Source of the DNA: Saccharothrix sp. ALI-22-I
Lineage (GTDB): Bacteria; Actinomycetota; Actinomycetes; Mycobacteriales; Pseudonocardiaceae
Reading direction: 5' to 3'
Length of the DNA: 64,000 bases
Assembly (NCBI RefSeq): GCF_001984175.1
Contig: NZ_MTQP01000067.1
Span: 496,001-560,000, forward strand
The translations under genes were made by a program, and so were the position numbers. Positions within the stretch are counted from its first letter, which is position 1, and every line of letters starts with the position of its first letter. The notes under the pieces are model-generated. The model was given only the letters and a program-made list of their open reading frames with translations, had not been told where the DNA came from and ran no database searches. Below, piece by piece: positions 23,914-32,216 of the stretch.

Positions 23914-26900
23914 GTGTCCAGCAGCAGTCCTGCTTCACAGTTCGGCCCGAATGAGTGGCTGGTCGAGGAGATGTACGAGCAGTTCCTCGCCGACCCGTCG
24001 TCGGTAGACCCGGCCTGGCACGACTTCTTCGCCGACTACAAGTCGTCGACGCAGCGGTCTGGCAACGGGGCCGCGACGGCCGCGGAGAACGGCACCACGA
24101 CCGCCACCAAGCCGGCTCCGGTCAAGCAAGCGCCCGCCACACCGGCGCCCGCGCAGCAGCCGAAGTCCCAGGCGCCGGCCCAGAAGCCCACGAGCAAGCC
24201 CGCGCCCGCCCAGGCCGCCAAGGCCGCACCGGTGCAGCCGGCGCAGGGCGAGGAGCAGAAGCAACTCCGAGGCGCTTCCGCCGCCATCGCGAAGAACATG
24301 GAGCTGTCGCTCTCCGTTCCGACCGCGACGAGCGTGCGTGCCGTGCCCGCGAAGCTGCTGGCCGACAACCGCATCGTGATCAACAACCACCTCAAGCGCA
24401 CCCGCGGTGGGAAGGTTTCCTTCACCCACCTGATCGGCTACGCGGTGGTCCGTGCGCTCCAGGCGTACCCGAACATGAACCGGCACTACGCCGCCGTCGA
24501 CGGCAAGCCGTTCGTGGTCACCCCCGAGCACGTGAACTTCGGCCTGGCGATCGACCTGCCCGGCAAGGACGGCTCGCGCACGCTGGTCGTGGCCTCGATC
24601 AAGGGCTGCGAGAACATGACGTTCACGCAGTTCTGGCAGGCCTACGAGGACCTGATCCGCAAGGCGCGGACGGGCTCGTTGACCACCGAGGACTTCTCCG
24701 GCACCACGATCTCGCTGACCAACCCCGGCACGATCGGCACCAACCACTCGGTGCCGCGCCTGCAGGCTGGCCAGGGCACGATCATCGGTGTCGGCGCGAT
24801 GGAGTACCCGGCGCACTTCCAGGGCACCAGCGAGCAGGCCCTGACCGACATGGGCGTCAGCAAGGTCATCACGCTGACCTCCACCTACGACCACCGCGTC
24901 ATCCAGGGCGCGGAGTCCGGCGAGTTCCTGCGCCGCATCCACCAGCTGCTGCTGGGCGAGGACGACTTCTACGACGACGTCTTCACGTCGCTGCGGCTGC
25001 CGTACGAGCCGATCCGCTGGGTCGCCGACATCCCCGAGGGCGCGGTCGACAAGACCGCCCGCGTCATCGAGCTGATCGACGCGTTCCGCACCCGCGGCCA
25101 CCTGATGGCCGACACGGACCCGCTGAACTACCGCCAGCGCAGCCACCAGGACCTCGACGTCCTGTCGCACGGCCTGACCCTGTGGGACCTGGACCGGGAG
25201 TTCCCGGTCGGCGGGTTCGCGGGCCAGGAGCGGATGCGGCTGCGCGACATCCTGGGCGTGCTGCGCAACTCGTACTGCCGCACCGTCGGCGTCGAGTACA
25301 TGCACATCCTCGACCCGGAGGAACGCCTCTGGATCCAGGAGCGCGTGGAGGTGCCGCACGACAAGCCGCCGGCCACCGTGCAGAAGTACATCCTGTCGAA
25401 GCTCAACGCCGCCGAGGCGTTCGAGACCTTCCTGCAGACCAAGTACGTCGGCCAGAAGCGGTTCTCGCTCGAAGGCGGCGAGACGGTCATCCCGCTGCTG
25501 GACGCGGTGCTGGACAAGGCCGCCGAGCACGAGATCGACGAGGTCGTCATCGGCATGCCGCACCGCGGCCGGCTGAACGTGCTGGCGAACATCGTCGGCA
25601 AGCCGATCTCGCAGATCTTCCGCGAGTTCGAGGGCAACCTCGACCCCGGCCAGGCGCACGGCTCCGGTGACGTGAAGTACCACCTGGGCGCCGAGGGCAA
25701 GTACTTCCGGATGTTCGGCGACGGCGAGACCAAGGTGTCGCTGACCGCGAACCCGTCGCACCTGGAGGCCGTGGACCCGGTGCTGGAAGGCATCGTCCGG
25801 GCCAAGCAGGACATCCTCGACAAGGGTGGCGAGGGCTTCTCCGTGCTGCCGGTCGCGATGCACGGCGACGCCGCGTTCGCGGGCCAGGGCGTGGTCGCCG
25901 AGACGCTGAACCTGGCGCTGGTGCGCGGTTACCGCACCGGCGGCACGGTGCACGTGGTGGTCAACAACCAGGTCGGCTTCACCACCGCGCCCGAGCACTC
26001 GCGCTCGTCGAAGTACTCGACCGACGTGGCGAAGATGATCGGCGCGCCGGTGTTCCACGTCAACGGCGACGACCCGGAGGCGTGCTACTGGGTCGCGAAG
26101 CTGGCGGTGGACTACCGGCAGGCGTTCAACAAGGACGTCGTGATCGACATGGTCTGCTACCGCCGTCGCGGCCACAACGAGGGCGACGACCCCTCGATGA
26201 CGCAGCCGGCGATGTACGACGTGATCGACACGAAGCGCTCGGTCCGCAAGACCTACACCGAGTCCCTGATCGGTCGCGGCGACATCTCCGTCGAAGAGGC
26301 CGAGAAGGCGTTGCAGGACTTCTCCTCGCAGCTGGAGCACGTGTTCAACGAGGTCCGGGAGCTGGAGAAGCACCCGATCAAGACCTCGCCGTCGATCGAG
26401 CAGGAGCAGCAGGTCCCGGCCAAGCTGCCCACCGGCGTCGACCGGTCGATCATCGAGAAGATCGCCGACGCGCACGTGGACCTGCCCGAGGGCTTCACCC
26501 CGCACCCGCGGGTCAAGCCGGTGCTGGAGCGGCGCGCCAAGATGGCCCGCGAGGGCGGCATCGACTGGGCGTTCGCCGAGCTGCTGGCGTTCGGGTCGCT
26601 GGTGCTGGAGGGCCGCACGGTCCGCCTGGCGGGCCAGGACTCGCGGCGCGGCACGTTCGTGCAGCGGCACGCCACCCTGGTGGACCGCAAGAAGGGCTCC
26701 GAGTACACGCCGCTGCAGAACCTGGCCGACGACCAGGGCAAGTTCATGGTCTACGACTCGGTGCTGTCGGAGTTCGCGGCGCTGGGCTTCGAGTACGGCT
26801 ACTCGGTGGCCAACCCGGACGCGCTGGTGCTGTGGGAGGCGCAGTTCGGCGACTTCGTCAACGGCGCGCAGCCGATCATCGACGAGTTCATCTCGTCCGG

Positions 26901-27585
26901 TGAGGCGAAGTGGGGCCAGGTCTCCGACGTCGTGCTGCTGCTGCCGCACGGCCACGAGGGCCAGGGCCCGGACCACACCTCCGGCCGCATCGAGCGGTTC
27001 CTCCAGCTGTGCGCCGAGGGCTCGATGACGATCGCGGTGCCGTCCACGCCGGCGAACTACTTCCACCTGCTGCGCCGGCACGCGCTGGACGGCGTGAACC
27101 GCCCGCTGGTGGTGTTCACCCCCAAGTCGATGCTCCGCCTGAAGACCGCGGTCAGCCCGGTCGAGAACTTCGTGGAGGACCGGTTCCAGTCGGTGATCGA
27201 CGACGTGACCGGTGTCGACCCGAACGCGGTGACCAAGGTTCTGCTGTGCAGCGGCAAGATCTACTACGAGCTGGCCGCGGAGCAGGAGAAGCGGGCCGAG
27301 AAGGACGTCGCGGTGGTGCGCGTCGAGCAGCTCTACCCGGTGCCGGCGCGCAAGCTGACCGAGGCGCTGGACCGCTACCCGAACGCCACCGAGGTCCGCT
27401 GGGTCCAGGAGGAGCCGGCGAACCAGGGCGCGTGGCCGTTCTTCGGTCTGGCCCTGCCCGAGCTGCTGCCCTCGCGGTTCGCCGTGAAGCGCGTCTCGCG
27501 TCGCCCGATGGCCGCGCCTTCGGCGGGGTCGTCCAAGGTGCACGAGGTCGAGCAGCGCGAGCTGATCGCGAAGGCGTTCGAGTAG
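23914..27585 (+). CDS. kgd: Multifunctional 2-oxoglutarate decarboxylase/dehydrogenase E1-E2 fusion
   Basis: This 1223-residue enzyme of the TCA cycle has the organisation of mycobacterial Kgd. The N-terminal segment (FGPNEWLVEEMYEQFLADPSSVDPAWHDFF) leads into an Ala/Pro/Lys-rich linker (about 45-110). An E2-like acyltransferase domain (about 120-350) has its catalytic His in YDHRVIQGAESGEFL (~328). A thiamin-diphosphate E1 domain (about 380-1223) has IGMPHRGRLNVLANI, AMHGDAAFAGQGVVAET (~650), QVGFTT and GHNEGDDPSMTQP. No lipoyl domain is present, as is normal for this fusion. It converts 2-oxoglutarate to succinyl-CoA or succinic semialdehyde products. The GTG start is supported by the conserved N-terminus. 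Confidence 0.97.
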   Translation: MSSSSPASQFGPNEWLVEEMYEQFLADPSSVDPAWHDFFADYKSSTQRSGNGAATAAENGTTTATKPAPVKQAPATPAPAQQPKSQAPAQKPTSKPAPAQAAKAAPVQPAQGEEQKQLRGASAAIAKNMELSLSVPTATSVRAVPAKLLADNRIVINNHLKRTRGGKVSFTHLIGYAVVRALQAYPNMNRHYAAVDGKPFVVTPEHVNFGLAIDLPGKDGSRTLVVASIKGCENMTFTQFWQAYEDLIRKARTGSLTTEDFSGTTISLTNPGTIGTNHSVPRLQAGQGTIIGVGAMEYPAHFQGTSEQALTDMGVSKVITLTSTYDHRVIQGAESGEFLRRIHQLLLGEDDFYDDVFTSLRLPYEPIRWVADIPEGAVDKTARVIELIDAFRTRGHLMADTDPLNYRQRSHQDLDVLSHGLTLWDLDREFPVGGFAGQERMRLRDILGVLRNSYCRTVGVEYMHILDPEERLWIQERVEVPHDKPPATVQKYILSKLNAAEAFETFLQTKYVGQKRFSLEGGETVIPLLDAVLDKAAEHEIDEVVIGMPHRGRLNVLANIVGKPISQIFREFEGNLDPGQAHGSGDVKYHLGAEGKYFRMFGDGETKVSLTANPSHLEAVDPVLEGIVRAKQDILDKGGEGFSVLPVAMHGDAAFAGQGVVAETLNLALVRGYRTGGTVHVVVNNQVGFTTAPEHSRSSKYSTDVAKMIGAPVFHVNGDDPEACYWVAKLAVDYRQAFNKDVVIDMVCYRRRGHNEGDDPSMTQPAMYDVIDTKRSVRKTYTESLIGRGDISVEEAEKALQDFSSQLEHVFNEVRELEKHPIKTSPSIEQEQQVPAKLPTGVDRSIIEKIADAHVDLPEGFTPHPRVKPVLERRAKMAREGGIDWAFAELLAFGSLVLEGRTVRLAGQDSRRGTFVQRHATLVDRKKGSEYTPLQNLADDQGKFMVYDSVLSEFAALGFEYGYSVANPDALVLWEAQFGDFVNGAQPIIDEFISSGEAKWGQVSDVVLLLPHGHEGQGPDHTSGRIERFLQLCAEGSMTIAVPSTPANYFHLLRRHALDGVNRPLVVFTPKSMLRLKTAVSPVENFVEDRFQSVIDDVTGVDPNAVTKVLLCSGKIYYELAAEQEKRAEKDVAVVRVEQLYPVPARKLTEALDRYPNATEVRWVQEEPANQGAWPFFGLALPELLPSRFAVKRVSRRPMAAPSAGSSKVHEVEQRELIAKAFE

Positions 27586-27602
27586 ACAGACCCGTCGGGT
27601 TC

Positions 27603-27640
27603 GCCGAGCCGTCGAGACCTCCGGGTGTCGGCGGCTCGGC
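27603..27640 (+). terminator. Hairpin after kgd
   Basis: GCCGAGCCG (27603-27611) pairs with CGGCTCGGC (27632-27640), followed by CGTTTCCTG. It lies between kgd and the DUF6104 gene. Just after it, TTCGTG-type hexamers are repeated (27651-27673). Confidence 0.6.
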
Positions 27641-27684
27641 CGTTTCCTGTTCGAGTTCGTGTTCGTGTTCGTGGAGGAAAGACC

Positions 27685-27864
27685 GTGTACTTCACCGATC
27701 GTGGCATCGAGGAACTGGAATCCCGCCGAGGCGAGGAGGAGGTGACCTTCGCCTGGCTGGCCGACAAGCTCCGCGCGTTCGTCGACGCCAACCCCGACTT
27801 CGAGACCGCCGTCGAACGCCTGGCCACCTACCTGGCGCGTGACGAGGACGACCTCGACGACTGA
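27685..27864 (+). CDS. DUF6104-like small protein
   Basis: The 59-residue acidic protein reads VYFTDRGIEELESRRGEEEVTFAWLADKLRAFVDANPDFETAVERLATYL and ends in RDEDDLDD. It matches the small DUF6104 proteins found in actinobacteria, which I recall beside the 2-oxoglutarate decarboxylase gene in Streptomyces. Its function is unknown. GGAGG lies seven bases before the GTG at 27685 and fixes this start; upstream in-frame codons are out of range of any ribosome-binding site. Confidence 0.82.
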   Translation: MYFTDRGIEELESRRGEEEVTFAWLADKLRAFVDANPDFETAVERLATYLARDEDDLDD

Positions 27865-27909
27865 CCGGCCACCGGCCGCGCTGAGCGCGCCTGCTGCTCC
27901 CCAGTGCGC

Positions 27910-27950
27910 AGACGGGGCAACCCGAACGTCCAGTTCAGGTTGCCCCGTCT
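27910..27950. terminator. Bidirectional terminator
   Basis: AGACGGGGCAACC (27910-27922) and GGTTGCCCCGTCT (27938-27950) form a perfect 13-bp stem between convergent genes. Confidence 0.8.
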
Positions 27951-27970
27951 CGCGCTCAATGGCGGTTCCT

Positions 27971-28972
27971 CTACCAGGCGTAGGCCTCCGGGGCGGGGTT
28001 GCTGCCGTTGGGGCCGGGGGCGGGGAAGAGGTCGTCGAGCTTGGCCAGGGTGTCGGCGTCGAGCTTGATCTCGGTGGACCGGAGTGAGCCGTCGAGCTGG
28101 TCCTGGGTGCGGGGGCCGATGATCGGGGCGGTGACGCCGTTCTGGTGCAGGAGCCAGGCCACGCCGACGTGGGCCGGGTCCTCGCCGAGGTCGGCGGCCA
28201 GTTTCTCGTACGCCTCGATGGCGTCCCGGTGCTTCTCCAGGGACTGGAGGCTGCGGCCGGACGTGCCGCGGACCGCGCCGCCCTCGCGTTGCTTGCGCAG
28301 GACGCCGCCGAGCAGGCCACCGCCCAGGGGGGACCACGGGATGACGCCGACGCCGTAGTACCGTGCGGCGGGTAGTACTTCCAGTTCCGCGAAGCGGTTG
28401 ACCAGGTTGTAGATCGACTGCTCGCTGACCAGGCCGAGGAAGTGGCGGGTGCGGGCGGCCTCCTGCGCCTGGGCGATGTGCCAGCCGGCGAAGTTGGACG
28501 AGCCGAAGTAGATCACCTTCCCCTGCTGCCGCAGCACGGAGAAGGCCTCCCAGATCTCGTCCCACGGGGTGTCGCGGTCCACGTGGTGCATCTGGAACAG
28601 GTCGATGTAGTCGGTCTGCAACCGCTTCAGCGACGCGTCCGCGGCCCGCCGGATGTGCAGCGCGGACAGCCGCTTCTCGTTCGGCCAGTCCCCCATGTCG
28701 CCGTACAGCTTGGTGGCGAGCACGGTCTTCTCCCGCCGCCCGCCGCCCTGCGCGAACCACCGGCCGATGATCTGCTCGGTGATGCCCTCTCCCCGCTGCC
28801 ACCCGTACACGTCAGCGGTGTCGAAGAAGTTGATGCCGTGCTCGTGGGCGCGGTCCATGATCTTGTGACTGTCGTCCTCGGACGTCTCCGGCCCGAAGTT
28901 CATCGTCCCCAGGCACAGACGGGACACGGACAGGCCGGAACGGCCGAGCTGCGTGTACTCCATACCGACCAC
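27971..28972 (-). CDS. Aldo/keto reductase
   Basis: This 333-residue (alpha/beta)8 NADPH-dependent oxidoreductase starts MEYTQLGRSGLSVSRLCLGTMNFG after a short MVG. The catalytic tetrad is recognisable: Asp and Tyr in FFDTADVYGWQRGE (~51, ~56), Lys in VLATKLYGD, and His in FQMHHVDRDTPWDEIW. It belongs to the large subfamily related to YajO/Tas and the K+-channel beta subunit. It reduces aldehydes or ketones; the physiological substrate is unknown. It is transcribed alone and divergently from the O-antigen-ligase-like gene. Confidence 0.92.
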   Translation of the reverse strand: MVGMEYTQLGRSGLSVSRLCLGTMNFGPETSEDDSHKIMDRAHEHGINFFDTADVYGWQRGEGITEQIIGRWFAQGGGRREKTVLATKLYGDMGDWPNEKRLSALHIRRAADASLKRLQTDYIDLFQMHHVDRDTPWDEIWEAFSVLRQQGKVIYFGSSNFAGWHIAQAQEAARTRHFLGLVSEQSIYNLVNRFAELEVLPAARYYGVGVIPWSPLGGGLLGGVLRKQREGGAVRGTSGRSLQSLEKHRDAIEAYEKLAADLGEDPAHVGVAWLLHQNGVTAPIIGPRTQDQLDGSLRSTEIKLDADTLAKLDDLFPAPGPNGSNPAPEAYAW

Positions 28973-29167
28973 CCTGCCTCAACTCGACCCTGTTCGGCCA
29001 ACCTTGATCCGGTGGTCGGTTGACGGGTCGCCGAGGGCTGGTGGCAGGTCAACGGCAAAGCCCGCTGTTAAGGACGTGTTCGCGTCAAACCGCTCCGTGG
29101 CAACGGGATCCGCGGTTAAGATCCGCCCGACCCTGCTCAGGCAGGTTCGAAGCCGGGGAGGGCTTGC

Positions 29168-30589
29168 ATGGGGGGAGTTGCGCACGACCGTGTCGTGGCA
29201 CCGGACGGGGTCTCTCTTCCGCACGGCGTGCTGCTCCTCCTCGCCGCGATCGCCGCCGCCGTCGTCGCCCAGGGCGGCTACTACCTGCCCGGACGCCTCT
29301 TCACCGCCGCACTGGTCGGGTCAGCCCTGGTCCTGGCCTTGCGCAGCCGTCCGGTCAGCCTGGGAATCCTGCCGCTTGCGTGCGCCGGGTTCGCCGCGTG
29401 GGCCGTCCTGCGGGCGATCCTGAACGGCACCTTCTCCAACGCCCTGCCCACTGTCGCGGCCGTCGGCTGCCTGGCCGCGGCGGCACTCGTGGCCCAACGC
29501 GCGGACGCGGGGCAACGGGAGCTGTGCGCCTCGGTGGTCGTCGGCGTCGGCGTGCTGGTGGCGCTGACCGGCTGGGCCGCCGTCGTGTGGCGCATCCCGT
29601 CGTGGTCCATGGTCGCCGATGGCCTGACCCGCGCAGCATCGACCCTCACCTACCCGAACGCCGCCGCCGCGTTGCTCGCCGCGCTCGCCGTCCTGGCGAT
29701 CGCCCTGAACATCACACGGCCGCATTCGTTGCCGCTGGCTGGTGCGGTGTACGCGCTGCTGATCGGTGTCGGCGCGACGCTCAGCCGGGCCGGTCTGCTG
29801 GCCCTGCTCGCGGGCTTGGTGGCGCTGGCCGTGTTCGCCGGTGTCCGCCCGACCCTGCGGCACGCCGGTCCGGCCGGCCTGGGCGCGTTGATCGCCTTCG
29901 GCACGCTCATGCCGTCGTTCCCGGTCGCCGAACCCGCCAACACCGGGCTGGCGGTGCTCGGGCTCGTCGTCGGTCTGGCGGTCACTCTCGGCCTGAGCCG
30001 GGCGGGCGCGGTGTTCCGGCTGTTCGCCGTGGTGGTCGGGTTCGCCGCCACCGTCGTCGGCGGGCTCGTCGTCTACCGCCGTGACCTCACCACGCTGCTC
30101 GAAGGCCGGATCTCGACGAGTTCACCGGACCGCAGCGGCGCGACGCGGGCGGCACTGGACCACGTCGCCGCGCAGCCGTGGGCGGGCACGGGACCGGGTC
30201 GCGGGTGGTTCGTGTTCACCGGGCCCACCGGCGAGGCCCGCGTCATGCGGTACGTGCACAACGAATACCTCCAGGTGCTGGTCGAACTGGGCGCGATCGG
30301 CCTGGGCCTCCTGCTGCTGGTGCTGGTGGCGTTGGCCGTCACGGTCTGGCGCGGTCGGGCGGACGCCTCACGGCCGCTGTGGGCCGGTGCCGCCGCCGCA
30401 CTGGTCGTGCTGCTCGTGCACAGCGGCTTCGACTTCCTGTGGCACCTGCCCGTGATCGTCCTGACCGCCGGGCTGCTCGCCGGCCTGGCCGCACCGCCGG
30501 CCCGCGACCACACAGCTCCCCCACCCGCTGCCGAAACACCCGTGGAAGCAGCCGCAGTCCCCACAACTGATGCAAAGGAGAATCCGTGA
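29168..30589 (+). CDS. O-antigen ligase/polymerase-like polytopic membrane protein
   Basis: This protein of 473 residues has about twelve membrane segments. The conserved Wzy_C/WaaL-type periplasmic segment reads RSGATRAALDHVAAQPWAGTGPGRGWFVF and then RYVHNEYLQVLVELGAIGLGLLL (about 315-380), with the Arg/His-Glu pattern of that family. Such proteins join or polymerise lipid-linked glycans outside the membrane. No glycosyltransferases are adjacent, so the glycan is unknown. The last ~25 residues are a Pro/Ala-rich cytoplasmic tail. Its stop overlaps the next gene's GTG (GTGA), which couples it to a small secreted protein. Confidence 0.85.
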   Translation: MGGVAHDRVVAPDGVSLPHGVLLLLAAIAAAVVAQGGYYLPGRLFTAALVGSALVLALRSRPVSLGILPLACAGFAAWAVLRAILNGTFSNALPTVAAVGCLAAAALVAQRADAGQRELCASVVVGVGVLVALTGWAAVVWRIPSWSMVADGLTRAASTLTYPNAAAALLAALAVLAIALNITRPHSLPLAGAVYALLIGVGATLSRAGLLALLAGLVALAVFAGVRPTLRHAGPAGLGALIAFGTLMPSFPVAEPANTGLAVLGLVVGLAVTLGLSRAGAVFRLFAVVVGFAATVVGGLVVYRRDLTTLLEGRISTSSPDRSGATRAALDHVAAQPWAGTGPGRGWFVFTGPTGEARVMRYVHNEYLQVLVELGAIGLGLLLLVLVALAVTVWRGRADASRPLWAGAAAALVVLLVHSGFDFLWHLPVIVLTAGLLAGLAAPPARDHTAPPPAAETPVEAAAVPTTDAKENP

Positions 30590-31023
30590 AGCTTCCCTCG
30601 TTCCGGACCGTCGGCCCGGCGAAGGTCCTCGCCGTCCTCGCCGTGGTCGCGGGCGCGGTGTTCGCGTCCGTGCTGCCTTCCGCGGCCGACGTCAGCGCCC
30701 AGTCCCCGTCCCAGCCGGCACTCCAGGTCCAGTCACCTGCTCAACGACTGGCCCGCGGTGCGGCCATCAGCGTCGACGTGTCGGTGGTCTGCCCGGTCAA
30801 CTGGGCGAACTACGTCAACCTCAGAGTCACCCAGCGCGTCGGCCCCGGCATCGCGAAGGGCTACGGCTACGCGCAGTACACGTGCACCGGTAGTCCTCAG
30901 ACGATCACGATCAACCTGCACGCCGAGGACCACGCGTTCCGGGCAGGCATCGCCTTCGCCTCCGCCAACATGAGCGGCGGCCAGGTCATCGACGAGCGCG
31001 AGATCGCGATCGTCAACCCGTGA
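30586..31023 (+). CDS. Small secreted protein coupled to the ligase-like gene
   Basis: The 145-residue protein has a signal peptide (VGPAKVLAVLAVVAGAVFASVLPSA, cleavage around residue 35). A mature all-beta-looking domain of ~100 residues follows, with two Cys (SVVCPVNWANY and QYTCTGSP) that could form one disulfide; it ends DEREIAIVNP. I recognise no family. AAGGAGAATCC precedes the GTG, which overlaps the upstream stop. Tight coupling suggests it acts outside the cell together with the ligase-like protein, perhaps as accessory or anchor. Confidence 0.8.
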   Translation: MKLPSFRTVGPAKVLAVLAVVAGAVFASVLPSAADVSAQSPSQPALQVQSPAQRLARGAAISVDVSVVCPVNWANYVNLRVTQRVGPGIAKGYGYAQYTCTGSPQTITINLHAEDHAFRAGIAFASANMSGGQVIDEREIAIVNP

Positions 31024-31183
31024 GGCAACGGGGTGGGCCCGCCGACCAGGTGGGTCCCGCCCCGTCACCGGGCCCCGGAACCGCCAACCCGAACTCGTCG
31101 AACCCGTCGATGATCCGGATGACCCCGTAGGCCAGGACGAGCAGCGGGGCGGCGATGAACGCCGGTCGACTGACTGTTCTCAT
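31013..31183 (-). pseudogene. Short membrane-protein remnant or micro-protein
   Basis: The frame encodes 56 residues starting MRTVSRPAFIAAPLLVLAYGVIRIIDGFDEFG. This resembles the first membrane segment of a longer actinobacterial membrane-protein type, but it then loses similarity and ends after LAVPGPGDG...PPRCLTG. AGGAT precedes the ATG. It is either a truncated gene or a genuine one-TM micro-protein, and it overlaps the end of the upstream secreted-protein gene by 11 nt. Confidence 0.4.
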
Positions 31184-31248
31184 GCCGCAATCCTGCGGAT
31201 TCCGTCGCCGGAACTGATCGCTCGCACCAGCGGTCTTCCGTCTCACTC

Positions 31249-32145
31249 TCAAGAGTGAGGAGCCAGGTAGGCGTTGGTGGAGGTCTCCAACGCGGCAACA
31301 CACGCCGCCACGGCCGGATGGCTGCCTGCACCCCGCCGGTAGGCGATGCGCGTGCGTCGGCGGACGCCGAGCGGGAGCAGCCGGACATCCGGGTTCGTCA
31401 CGCCGAGTTCCGGCACCAGTGCCACGCCTTGACCGGCTGCGACCAAGGCGAGAACGGCGGTGAAGTCGTCGGCGTGGTGACGCACCCTCGGCGTGAAGCC
31501 CGAAGCCTGGCAGACCCGCATCGCCACGGTGTGGCAGAGCGTGCCGGGACTGCCGACGATCCAAGCCGCCTGCCGTGCACCGCCGATCGGATCGCCCGCT
31601 TCGGCCCACCCGTCATCGGGCACGGCCAGGAACACCGTCTCGTCCAGCAGCCGCACCGAATCCACACCGGGGTCGGGTTCGACGGGCGCGATGTCGTAGT
31701 CGTGCCACAGCGCCACGTCGAGCCGACCGTCGCGCAGCGCGTCGGGCATGTCGATCGGATCCAACTCGGTGACCATGAGGTCGAGCGCCGGGTGATCGCG
31801 CCCCAACGCGACCAGCGCCGCCGGCAACAACGTCGGCACCGCGCTCGGGAACGCGCCGATGCGAACCGTTCCGGACAGTCCCGTGCGTGCGGCGGCCAAC
31901 GTGGCGGTCGCGGCTTCCAGGGCGGCGAGGATGGTCTCGGTGTGCTGGACGAGCGCCGCGCCGGCGGGCGTGAGGCTGACGCTCCGACCGGTGTGCTCCA
32001 GCAGCGGGACGCCCGCTTCCCGTTGCAGCGCCGCGAGCTGCTGCGACACGGCCGACGGCGTGTAGGCGTGGGCCTGGGCGACTGCCGCGATGGTGCCCAG
32101 GTGCGCCAGGTCTCGCAGCAGGCGGAGGCGTCGAACGTCGAGCAT
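31249..32145 (-). CDS. LysR-family transcriptional regulator
   Basis: The 298-residue protein begins MLDVRRLRLLRDLAHLGTIAAVAQAHAYTPSAVSQQLAALQREAG. This is a standard LysR winged helix, though the first helix is the shorter variant seen in the actinobacterial subgroup. The effector domain (about 90-290) has the two-lobed periplasmic-binding-like pattern (VRIGAFPSAVPTLLPAAL, then FTAVLALVAAGQGVALVPEL). It diverges from the DapA-like gene with only 71 bp between starts, the classical LysR-target arrangement, and probably controls it. Confidence 0.92.
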   Translation of the reverse strand: MLDVRRLRLLRDLAHLGTIAAVAQAHAYTPSAVSQQLAALQREAGVPLLEHTGRSVSLTPAGAALVQHTETILAALEAATATLAAARTGLSGTVRIGAFPSAVPTLLPAALVALGRDHPALDLMVTELDPIDMPDALRDGRLDVALWHDYDIAPVEPDPGVDSVRLLDETVFLAVPDDGWAEAGDPIGGARQAAWIVGSPGTLCHTVAMRVCQASGFTPRVRHHADDFTAVLALVAAGQGVALVPELGVTNPDVRLLPLGVRRRTRIAYRRGAGSHPAVAACVAALETSTNAYLAPHS

Positions 32146-32182
32146 CAGTTCAGCTTACGGTTCTGTTGAGAAAAGTGAACTG
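32146..32182. promoter_or_regulatory. Inverted repeat between LysR and DapA-like genes
   Basis: CAGTTCA (32146-32152) and TGAACTG (32176-32182) are perfect 7-bp arms 23 bp apart. They overlap the lysR start and reach toward the dapA-like promoter. They could be the two half-sites bound by the LysR dimer pair. Confidence 0.4.
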
Positions 32183-32216
32183 GTCCTTCACCGATCGCGC
32201 GGGCAGAGTGCGATCC

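Noticed and set aside
23935..28320. A 1461-codon open frame on the minus strand opposite kgd
   Set aside because: It is the in-register antisense of kgd, rich in His, Arg, Gln and Val without any domain. Long antisense frames are expected in DNA of this GC content.
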